DNA of 64,000 nucleotides from Scandinavium hiltneri (GTDB lineage: Bacteria > Pseudomonadota > Gammaproteobacteria > Enterobacterales > Enterobacteriaceae): positions 231,066 through 295,065 of the forward strand of contig NZ_JALIGE010000069.1 of the NCBI RefSeq assembly GCF_024764835.1, in the 5' to 3' direction. Numbering within the stretch: the stretch's first letter is position 1; each line of letters opens with the position of its first letter. A program made the position numbers and the translations under genes. The notes under the pieces are model-generated. The model was not told the DNA's origin. It did no database searches and saw only the letters and a program-made list of their open reading frames with translations. Positions 57,874 to 64,000 of this stretch are shown piece after piece.

Positions 57874-59733
57874 TCACCCGCCTGTGCTGCTCTGACCGCT
57901 GCTGACAGCCAACGTTAGCGACTGTGTGAAGCTCGCTTGGCTTGCTTTGGCCTGGAAATCCACATAATCCGCTAATCGTGACGTGTCAGATTGGATCGTC
58001 AATGGCACTTCCGGTGCTACAGTGAGGTTAAACGTAGGATTCAGCGTGTAAGCTGGCGCACCACCACCAAGAGACATAGCACTATCACGCAGAGAGTCAC
58101 CAGACAGGCTGTATTGATTAGCAGCGGTTCCTGCTTGCTGATTACCCAGGCCCAGCCATTCGGCTATCGTTGGCCCCACGGTGCGGGTATTGAAGCCCGT
58201 CTTATCCTGCACCCAATCGGCTGCACTGTTCGCTGAGCCGTTAACCGCCTTATCATAGATAGCATCTGGCGCGGTCTTATTAGGATCAGAGTACAGAGAA
58301 GGGAATGTTTCTTTCATCCAGCCGTTAAACTTGCTGAGGTCATCAGAGATTTCCTTCGTGAAACCTGTCACTTGCGCTAACAGGTTTCCAAGCCCCGATC
58401 CTAATGCTTTTGCTGTCTCGTTCAGAGTGGCGGTGTTCTCCGCTAAATCCTTACCAGCGTTACCAAACCCTTCGAGGAAGCCGGAAGTAAGATTCTGGTT
58501 AAAGCCATTGTTGACAGCTTGCAACGTGGTAGACAGGTCGCCGTATGCATACGTTTGGCGGATCTGCTCATCATTCAGTGTCTGACCGGAGGACACGAGA
58601 GTTCTTAGCGTCTTGTCGAATTCAGCGCCGCCGTTTTTCAGGATTGGCACCAAGTAGGACATATCGTTACCCAGATCCTCGAACAGGTGGCCTATGGAAG
58701 CATCACTCATGCCTCTACGCTGCCCTTCGTTCTGGACTGCCTGAACGAAATTGAGAGGATCGTCCTGATATTGTGCGATCTGGTTTTTATTCCAGCCGAA
58801 CTGATTCAGGATGTTATCTATAGCACCATTACCACCCTTCCATTTACCAGACTTCTGATCGAACTGGCTATTGGTTACAGACTCGCCCAGGCGCTCGCGC
58901 ACATCTTTGAAATTGTCGGTTATGGTGTCGTAGTTTGAATCAATACCACGCTGACGGTTTGCCTGTACCAGCGCTTTAACGGCGTTTGGATTTACCTTCA
59001 CGCTGTCGCTCTTTCTCACCAAGTCGAGATTATCTGTAGCTGTCTCACGGACACGAGCCAATACTCCTGCCCCAGCAGCTAAAGCCGCTGTACCAGCAAT
59101 AAAGCCTGCGCCACCGCCGATCACGTTCAGCCCCTTTTCTTTGATACCAGCCGCCGCGCCTTTGTAATCCGTGCGTTTGGCGTGTTTCAATGCAGCCGCT
59201 TGTTGTTGGGTACTGGCGGTAACTTTAGCTTGTAACGCTGCCTCTCTCCGCATCAGGGCGATTCTCTCGCGTAGCTCATAGTTCATCTTCTGGCTGCTGA
59301 TCTGACCGTTACGGAAAAGCTCGGTTTGTTCGTGAGCGAATTTAGCAAACTGGTGTTGTGTGGCGGCATCAACGCCGTATTTTCCGGCTATGCCTTTCAT
59401 CTGTAGAATGGCTGAGCGCCGTTTCAAGGAAGCCGTTTCCTCCCTTTTCGCAATTTTCGCCGCTTCCCTGGCTTGTGCCTTACCCGCCTTTTCTGCCTGA
59501 CGTTGCTGCTTTAAGTCACTGGTAGATTTAGGCGAAGCCGCTTTAGCATCTGCCACTTTTTCCCTCGCTGATTGTCGGCGTTGCTTCTGAGCCTGGAACC
59601 GAATTTTCGGATTCTCCAGCTTCTTAAAATGGCGTTGCAGGTCATCGGCTGCTTTTTTAGCCTCCGCAATACTCTTACGATCAACGGTGAAAGTTACAGT
59701 GTTGATGATTTTGGACGTGTTAATCTCAAGCAT
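57874..59733 (-). CDS. Phage tail tape-measure-like structural protein
   Basis: 619 residues from ATG 59733, preceded by AAGG; a GTG 57 nt upstream gives a longer form. The first 120 residues are a Lys/Ala/Gln-rich coiled coil. A Gly/Ala-rich hydrophobic segment (VIGGGAGFIAGTAALAAGAG) lies near 205-230, and a Gly/Asn/Thr-rich C-terminal half follows. This layout suits tape-measure proteins, though 619 residues is on the short side; an internal virion protein is possible. It overlaps the preceding 66-residue gene by 8 bp. Confidence 0.55.
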   Translation of the reverse strand: MLEINTSKIINTVTFTVDRKSIAEAKKAADDLQRHFKKLENPKIRFQAQKQRRQSAREKVADAKAASPKSTSDLKQQRQAEKAGKAQAREAAKIAKREETASLKRRSAILQMKGIAGKYGVDAATQHQFAKFAHEQTELFRNGQISSQKMNYELRERIALMRREAALQAKVTASTQQQAAALKHAKRTDYKGAAAGIKEKGLNVIGGGAGFIAGTAALAAGAGVLARVRETATDNLDLVRKSDSVKVNPNAVKALVQANRQRGIDSNYDTITDNFKDVRERLGESVTNSQFDQKSGKWKGGNGAIDNILNQFGWNKNQIAQYQDDPLNFVQAVQNEGQRRGMSDASIGHLFEDLGNDMSYLVPILKNGGAEFDKTLRTLVSSGQTLNDEQIRQTYAYGDLSTTLQAVNNGFNQNLTSGFLEGFGNAGKDLAENTATLNETAKALGSGLGNLLAQVTGFTKEISDDLSKFNGWMKETFPSLYSDPNKTAPDAIYDKAVNGSANSAADWVQDKTGFNTRTVGPTIAEWLGLGNQQAGTAANQYSLSGDSLRDSAMSLGGGAPAYTLNPTFNLTVAPEVPLTIQSDTSRLADYVDFQAKASQASFTQSLTLAVSSGQSSTGG

Positions 59734-59926
59734 CACCACCGCCTTTCTGATCCAAGAAGTGATGAATTGCCGCTTCGACGGTTTCACCACGGAAAATACG
59801 TGCTCTTACGCCCGTATAAGAAATCTCTAATAGCTCGCAAAGCTGGCTCACCTTGAGCAACCCTTCTGCATCATCGGCTTTCAGTCGGACGTGCAATCCA
59901 CGACTTGATTTTAAAATCATCTCCAT
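59726..59926 (-). CDS. Small phage protein (66 aa)
   Basis: Residues 20-55 (LLKVSQLCELLEISYTGVRARIFRG) look like a helix-turn-helix, suggesting DNA binding, but a small tail-assembly role cannot be excluded. It is coupled to the tape-measure-like gene by an 8-bp overlap and lies downstream of the capsid-gene terminator. Confidence 0.5.
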   Translation of the reverse strand: MEMILKSSRGLHVRLKADDAEGLLKVSQLCELLEISYTGVRARIFRGETVEAAIHHFLDQKGGGDA

Positions 59927-59950
59927 TTAGTTTTTCCTCTTGTTTTATGG

Positions 59951-60007
59951 AAATAAAAAAGGGATGCCACCAGAGCCACAATTGCGCTGTGGATTAGTTT
60001 GCATCCC
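59951..60007 (-). terminator. Terminator after the major capsid gene
   Basis: On the minus strand GGGATGC pairs with GCATCCC around an inner hairpin CCACA/TGTGG, followed by TTTTTTATTT. It sits 50 bp after the capsid stop codon and would limit read-through to the tape-measure-like gene. Confidence 0.85.
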
Positions 60008-60057
60008 TCATTAAAACGCCTGATTATTTCCAGCGGCCCAGGCTGCCGCTTTGCTCA

Positions 60058-61092
60058 TTATTCTGAGGCTTTGATGTGAACCGAGAAGCCCAACCCGTTA
60101 TTCACAGGCAGAGAACTGTTCTCTGAAATCACGTTCACCACGTCGCCACGTTCGCTTTCATAGCTCCAGCTATAGGTTTCTGCTGGGGTAGCGTCCAGAA
60201 GTTCAAAGTTGCTCGACGGAGCGCCGTAGATGTTCTGGTAAACGTTCGAGGCAGCCGCAAATTGCGGGATAGCGATAGCATCAGCATCACCCATCTGTGC
60301 GATCAGCAGCGGATCTGTCACTTTCACTACATCGCAATTCGTGCCTGGAATGCTGAAAGTGCTCACGCCTGGCAGAAGGTCACGACGCTGATAAACAACG
60401 TTGCTTTCATCCAGTGGAGACACGTAGCGGAAAGCCGCTTCCATTGCAGGACTGAAACGCAGGTCGCTATAGAATCCACCTTTAGCGAAAACGATGATTC
60501 GTTCCACTTGTGCCGCCATACCTTGAGCCGCTTCGGTAATCTGGCTCACCATGTCATCAATTGCACGTAGGGTGCTGCTGTCTGTAGCAGTGAGATCAAG
60601 CGTGGTGTTCATTGGCGCTACGCCGAAAAGGTCGCCAAAGTCGATCAGCACATCATCAGTTTTCGGAGTGTTCACCGTACCGGAGAACAGAGAACGTGCA
60701 AGATAGCTCTCACGAGTACGCATAAACGCTACGCTGTGCTTATGGGTGTAATCAGTGAATAAATCGGTGAGGGTTTCTTGGGTGTCCGTGCCAGGCTTGC
60801 GCTTGCCCTGGATATCTGCCGGAGTGATCTGGTCTTCACGCAGGAAATACGGAAGCTCGATCAGGTATTCCTTCCCGTTCTGCCGTGCTGTCACGTTATG
60901 CTCACTTGAGAAACGCGCGGTAGGCTGATTGAACAGAGATCTGTTGTCTTCAACAAGACGGCTCACCGCCACTTTATGAGAAGAAACGCCCACACCATCG
61001 AACAGCCCCAGTGAGGCAAGCAGATAGTTACGTGTTGGGTTCAGATTGAAGAGTGGAGAAAGATCCACGTAGTTTTGACCTAAAATAGCCAT
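60058..61092 (-). CDS. Phage major capsid protein (lambda gpE-like family)
   Basis: 344 residues with the layout of lambda gpE-type capsid proteins: an N-terminal arm, the ELPYFLREDQITPADIQGKR segment, and the RTRESYLARSLFSGTV and DFGDLFGV regions typical of the family. No N-terminal scaffold or protease domain. It lies 21 bp after the decoration-like gene, the same D-E order as lambda. Confidence 0.75.
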   Translation of the reverse strand: MAILGQNYVDLSPLFNLNPTRNYLLASLGLFDGVGVSSHKVAVSRLVEDNRSLFNQPTARFSSEHNVTARQNGKEYLIELPYFLREDQITPADIQGKRKPGTDTQETLTDLFTDYTHKHSVAFMRTRESYLARSLFSGTVNTPKTDDVLIDFGDLFGVAPMNTTLDLTATDSSTLRAIDDMVSQITEAAQGMAAQVERIIVFAKGGFYSDLRFSPAMEAAFRYVSPLDESNVVYQRRDLLPGVSTFSIPGTNCDVVKVTDPLLIAQMGDADAIAIPQFAAASNVYQNIYGAPSSNFELLDATPAETYSWSYESERGDVVNVISENSSLPVNNGLGFSVHIKASE

Positions 61093-61113
61093 GTTATTAT
61101 TTTCCTTCCTTGA

Positions 61114-61482
61114 TTAACTGGTGAAGAATTCGCGCATCTGGAAGCCTTGAGCAGCCAGAGCAGCTACAGCGGCATCGTGTGCGCCATCAGCAGCGGTGAG
61201 GTTGTCCGATTTGATGCAGACAAGAGAGCCACGCGCCGGAGAGCGTAGGACGTTGACGGCTTTATTAGAGCCAGCAGTGACAAATTCACTCACTACCACA
61301 AAGGCATCAGCGCCGGAGGCGTAGAGAGCGCCCGTGCTATCAAGCACATCGCCGCATTCAACATCAGCAGGAAGAGAGGCAAAAATCTTGCTTTCCACAG
61401 AGGCGAAAGTGTCTGTGGCATAACTGACAATATCAGTTGGTGATAGGCGCTGTGGGAACAGCGTATCAATATCAATAATCAT
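61114..61482 (-). CDS. Putative capsid decoration protein
   Basis: 122 residues, mostly beta/Ala-Gly, with a central CGDVLDSTGALYASGADAF segment reminiscent of lambda gpD-type head-stabilising proteins. The call rests on this and on its place directly before the capsid gene. Overlaps the upstream 73-residue gene by 4 bp. Confidence 0.45.
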   Translation of the reverse strand: MIIDIDTLFPQRLSPTDIVSYATDTFASVESKIFASLPADVECGDVLDSTGALYASGADAFVVVSEFVTAGSNKAVNVLRSPARGSLVCIKSDNLTAADGAHDAAVAALAAQGFQMREFFTS

Positions 61483-61700
61483 TGTTTGGTTGATTCCTTT
61501 TTTACTTTACGTGCAATCAAATCCTGAATAGTTGTTTCTTGTTTTGGTGATTCGTCAGGAAAATATGTATCCATCGCTTTGATCACTTCATCAACCGAAC
61601 AACCAGCATACTGAGCCACCATCTCAATCATTTGAGGATTGACGGTGAGAACATCATTTTTATATTTGAGTACACGCGATTTGTTATTAAGTAGAAACAT
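61479..61700 (-). CDS. Small phage protein of unknown function (73 aa)
   Basis: 73 residues, helical, with a conserved-looking middle (MIEMVAQYAGCSVDEVIKAMDTYF) and a Lys-rich tail. GAAGGAAAC precedes the start. It is the first gene after the terminator at 61757-61782 and overlaps the decoration-like gene, so it opens the capsid operon. Confidence 0.55.
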   Translation of the reverse strand: MFLLNNKSRVLKYKNDVLTVNPQMIEMVAQYAGCSVDEVIKAMDTYFPDESPKQETTIQDLIARKVKKESTKQ

Positions 61701-61756
61701 CTATTTTTGTTTCCTTCGCGTTGTGTCTGCATACAGCATTTATGTTGTACACAGGG

Positions 61757-61782
61757 TAAGAAAAGGGCTACCGAAGTAGCCC
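61757..61782 (-). terminator. UUCG-loop terminator ending the leader RNA
   Basis: On the minus strand GGGCTAC-TTCG-GTAGCCC is followed by TTTTCTT. It lies between the structured leader and the capsid operon and would stop transcription before the capsid genes. Confidence 0.88.
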
Positions 61783-62310
61783 TGGAGGAATACCTTGTTA
61801 GAGAGGCATTGTTTAACGTCATTTTCATTTTGGAGGATTATGATGTTAAAGAATGACTTCTAAAATAATGATGGGCGCAACTGTTACGAATAACAGAGGT
61901 AGGATCGCCCGTCATTGCTCCCACTTCAAAACAGAAGCCCTTCTGTCATGGCAAGAAGTGGGAAAGTGGAATCTCGTTATCATCGCTGGAAACAATAATA
62001 AGAGAATGCCAGCCTGAACGTAAATAATGCTGACAGCATTTATTCAGTCTGACCGCTTATAATCCCTAACGGAGGTTATAAGGTTTAGAGCACGGAATAT
62101 GCTCTCTGAAAGAGAATGTGCGCGGTGATTGTTCGTTACCACCCGACACAAGCGGGAACGACCGCGCCACCCTTTGGAACTAAACACAACAAAGGAAAAC
62201 AACCAGCTTTCAGAGAGGACATTCAAAGGGAGAGAGCGCCGCCTATGGGAAACGGCATTCTCTAAGGTGTATTGACATACGAGGCGAAGTGATTCGAATA
62301 CTTAACCCTT
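61783..62310 (-). ncRNA. Structured leader with self-complementary blocks, P4/P1-like antisense immunity candidate
   Basis: A roughly 530-nt unit from the promoter at 62317-62345 to the UUCG terminator. The block at 62254-62263 (GGCATTCTCT) is complementary to 62001-62010 (AGAGAATGCC, 10 bp) and to 62111-62118 (8 bp). The block at 62207-62217 (CTTTCAGAGAG) is complementary to 62102-62112 (11 bp). So one central 17-nt block (62102-62118) can pair with both halves of an upstream block. Further hairpins: CTGTTA-CGAA-TAACAG inside a GGGCG/CGCCC stem (61869-61913), CCCACTTC/GAAGTGGG around ACAGAA/TTCTGT (61920-61962), and GCGCGGT/ACCGCGC (62120-62167). The layout is like P4 CI and P1 C4 RNA regions. 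Confidence 0.55.
62044..62226 (-). CDS. Ash-like small phage ORF (60 aa)
   Basis: 60 codons encoding a basic protein with GWRGRSRLCRVVTNNHRAHS and SESIFRALNLI. I associate this pattern with the Ash family of P4-like elements, from memory. The start at ATG 62226 has no ribosome site, and the ORF spans the complementary blocks of the leader, so it may be a by-product of conserved RNA structure rather than a translated gene. Confidence 0.4.
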   Translation of the reverse strand: MNVLSESWLFSFVVFSSKGWRGRSRLCRVVTNNHRAHSLSESIFRALNLITSVRDYKRSD

Positions 62311-62345
62311 ATCTTAAGTATAACATAAAAGTGACAACAATGCAA
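62298..62345 (-). promoter_or_regulatory. Operator-overlapped promoter of the phage leader RNA
   Basis: On the minus strand TTGCAT (62345-62340), a 17-bp spacer and TATACT (62322-62317) form a strong sigma-70 promoter. A perfect inverted repeat ATACTTAA (62298-62305)/TTAAGTAT (62314-62321) with an 8-bp spacer overlaps the -10 and the start point, as expected for a repressor operator. Confidence 0.7.
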
Positions 62346-62381
62346 GCACTTTATGAGTATTTATTCATTATATTTGAATAT

Positions 62382-62684
62382 TTATCCGGATTGGTTTTGT
62401 AACAGGTCGCTCAGTTCGTCCTTACACGCTGCCAGGGACAGCGCCATCTGTGTAACTTCCTCTGCCAGCTCCTGATCCTCACGTAGGCTCTCTGTACCCT
62501 CCACAGAGAGAATGATCCCTTCCAGGGCTGCCGCTGACAGATGAAGCATTTTAACAGCGTCAGAGAGCTTCTCAGGCTTGCTCTCAGGGCTTGCTTTGTA
62601 AACGGCGTTAACTGCGGCAAGCAGCGGGATGTGATAATCATCGTGAAATTCGCCCAAGGCATCATCAATCTCATTTTTAGTCAT
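62382..62684 (-). CDS. Phage protein of unknown function (100 aa)
   Basis: Acidic, helical 100-residue protein (AVKMLHLSAAALEGIILSVEGTE). Not recognised. Overlaps the previous gene by 8 bp and ends 37 bp before the leader promoter. Last gene of a five-gene early operon. Confidence 0.6.
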   Translation of the reverse strand: MTKNEIDDALGEFHDDYHIPLLAAVNAVYKASPESKPEKLSDAVKMLHLSAAALEGIILSVEGTESLREDQELAEEVTQMALSLAACKDELSDLLQNQSG

Positions 62685-62901
62685 TTGTCATTCGTCCCTT
62701 ATTCATTTTGATAGTGGTTGCCACTGCCAGGAACGGCGCGGCTAATGTGAGAATCTTGTCTTCCAATTCGTCGAGGGCTGCTAATTTTTCTTCATCGGTC
62801 AGATAGGCATCATTGGTGATGGTGTCGATCTCAGTGAAATACCATTCACAGCATTTAAAGTTCTGGGCGAAGCGTTTGGTTTGGGTTGTCTGTACGTGCA
62901 T
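62677..62901 (-). CDS. Phage protein of unknown function (74 aa)
   Basis: 74 residues with a helical acidic centre (NDAYLTDEEKLAALDELEDK) and a hydrophobic stretch (ILTLAAPFLAVATTI). Not recognised. Shares one base with the stop of the upstream 128-residue gene. Confidence 0.6.
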   Translation of the reverse strand: MHVQTTQTKRFAQNFKCCEWYFTEIDTITNDAYLTDEEKLAALDELEDKILTLAAPFLAVATTIKMNKGRMTND

Positions 62902-63287
62902 CAGTCGTGAATTTCCTTTTCGTCATGGAAAATAAAATCAAAATCGGCGGTGTGACCGCTCAGGCCATTAGTTTGTGAATATCCAACATAATCGGCGTAA
63001 TGCTGGAAACCCAACACCTGCCAATGCTGGAGATTGGATGAATCAACCCGGTATTCACGGCGGCGGCGTGGTTTATAGAAGACGTTATCCGTTGACGACA
63101 GAACGTCCTGCAATAGTTCAAACTCTGATCCGGTTGGCACTGCTGCGGGATATTCTCGAACGGTGGTTATTAGCTCGCCTGGGATTGATTCCCGTGCATA
63201 ATTTTTTAGCGTGGTGGTGAATTTATGTTTTGTTGCTCTTGCTGCTTGTTCTATCCTGACAATATTACTACGTTCCCGTTTTCTCAT
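62901..63287 (-). CDS. Phage protein of unknown function (128 aa)
   Basis: 128 residues, basic in the first third (MRKRERSNIVRIEQAARATKHK) and aromatic-rich later (LQHWQVLGFQHYADYVGYS). Not recognised. It begins 9 bp after the winged-helix gene. Confidence 0.6.
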   Translation of the reverse strand: MRKRERSNIVRIEQAARATKHKFTTTLKNYARESIPGELITTVREYPAAVPTGSEFELLQDVLSSTDNVFYKPRRRREYRVDSSNLQHWQVLGFQHYADYVGYSQTNGLSGHTADFDFIFHDEKEIHD

Positions 63288-63296
63288 TGCACCTCG

Positions 63297-63575
63297 TTAA
63301 TTGTTCGAGGTGATGAAAGAAACGTTGTGATTAACGTCGAAATCGTAATAACCGCCCCTGCGAGTGATGGCGATCACCTTCGCGTCTTTTAGGAGCGAAA
63401 GCCAATAACGGATTCCGCTTTCAGAATATCCCAGGGCGCTTGAAAGTTGTTTCACGCTGGAACGGAATAATCCATTCTCACGGTGGAGGCTGGCAAGGTG
63501 GTTATAAATGCGCATCGCTACATCATTGCAGCCAAGATGAAAGTTAGTGCTTTCGTTTATTAAATACAGTTTCAT
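63297..63575 (-). CDS. Winged-helix phage DNA-binding protein (92 aa)
   Basis: 92 residues with a helix-turn-helix and wing in SSVKQLSSALGYSESGIRYWLSLLKDAKVI followed by AITRRGGYY. Suits a phage regulator or the DNA-binding part of a replication protein. A candidate to bind the inverted repeat at 62298-62321, purely by proximity. Confidence 0.6.
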   Translation of the reverse strand: MKLYLINESTNFHLGCNDVAMRIYNHLASLHRENGLFRSSVKQLSSALGYSESGIRYWLSLLKDAKVIAITRRGGYYDFDVNHNVSFITSNN

Positions 63576-63587
63576 AATTCCTCTTAG

Positions 63588-63890
63588 TTAAAATGGTATT
63601 GGGTCGAAAAGATTATAGAGTTCAGGATGGGTATTCTTGAAGTAATCCTCGATCCCTTCTGGTAGCCGTATCTTTCGATTATTTCGACAAACCCTTTCGG
63701 TAAACTGGGTGAAACTTTCCGTTTCCGCTTGGTGGTCAATGTTCCGAATTAATATCTCACAAGCCGCGTTCATTCTATTCATTGGCGCTGTTGGCTTTGG
63801 TTTCACGTCATCTTTACAGTTAAACCAATTGGGCACATCATCATCAATGACCGCCTGATCGCGTTCCGTTGTTGGGTAATCCCCCCATTT
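63588..63890 (-). pseudogene. Phage gene truncated at its 5' end by an insertion sequence
   Basis: The frame ends at 63588 and stays open upstream to 63890, past the first possible start (GTG 63836). The upstream codons read like natural protein (GDYPTTERDQAVIDDDVPNWF), so the true start is probably lost to the IS end at about 63875-63895. The remaining part is about 90-100 residues and not recognised. Confidence 0.55.
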
Positions 63891-64000
63891 TTAACGGAGG
63901 TGATAAATAGAATCAGGTCATGCGTTGAATATGCTGCATCGGCGTGAAGCCATTTAATGCCATATTTGGTCGTTCGTGATTATAAAACCATTGCCACTGC
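63875..64000 (-). mobile_element. End of an IS3-family insertion sequence (partial)
   Basis: The minus strand encodes the last 28 residues of a DDE transposase (QWFYNHERPNMALNGFTP then MQHIQRMT), stop at 63913-63915, a typical C-terminus of IS3-family OrfB. The terminal repeat should lie in the C-rich run around 63873-63895, but its exact outer base is not fixed. The element continues beyond the window. Confidence 0.75.

Overview
The window looks like the chromosome of an enterobacterium close to Enterobacter, Leclercia or Lelliottia. Gene content and order largely follow the E. coli K-12 mpaA-tpx-tyrR-psp-sap-fabI-rnb-pyrF-ribA-acnA-cysB-topA-btuR-rluB stretch. Species-level assignment is not possible by eye. 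There are no rRNA or tRNA genes and no CRISPR array.

Layout. 1-9.0 kb: the end of an unknown gene, then a giant cyclic beta-1,2-glucan synthase (ndvB-like) next to mpaA. 9.1-18.8 kb: peptidoglycan-peptide recycling (mpaA, ycjG), tpx, tyrR with a TyrR box, ycjF-ycjX, and the phage-shock operon pspABCD with its sigma-54 promoter and divergent activator pspF. 18.8-21.2 kb: an AT-rich island holding an hcp gene broken by an amber codon, a DUF4225-type putative type VI effector and a small convergent membrane protein. It is closed by a second, diverged copy of the pspF 3' end. 21.2-26.3 kb: an MFS pump, an M20 amidohydrolase and a divergent AraC-type regulator carrying a large GH39-like C-terminal half. 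This segment replaces the puu genes found here in E. coli. 26.4-44.5 kb: sapABCDF, fabI, yciW, rnb, pdeR, yciZ, yciT, osmB, yciH-pyrF, lapA-lapB, pgpB and ribA.

44.5-45.8 kb: a second tryptophanyl-tRNA synthetase gene, absent from the E. coli locus. It is preceded by a 15-codon leader peptide with tandem Trp codons and three mutually exclusive hairpins. This is the layout of a trp-type attenuator, here in front of a synthetase gene. 45.8-57.7 kb: acnA, the tiny genes ymiC, yciX and ymiA, cysB, topA, yciN, sohB, yciK-btuR and rluB.

57.8-63.9 kb: a phage-derived element with every gene on the minus strand. It has capsid (decoration and major capsid) and tape-measure-like genes but no terminase, portal or protease in view. 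Between its five-gene early operon and the capsid genes lies a roughly 550-nt unit: an operator-overlapped promoter, an Ash-like ORF, repeated self-complementary blocks, stacked hairpins and a UUCG-loop terminator. This resembles the antisense-RNA immunity regions of phages P4 (CI RNA) and P1 (C4 RNA). The element's upstream gene is cut by the end of an IS3-family insertion sequence that runs off the window.

The observations most worth following up are the trpS2 leader, the RNA-immunity-like region of the phage element, the hcp/DUF4225 island with its duplicated pspF tail, and the AraC/GH39-like regulator.
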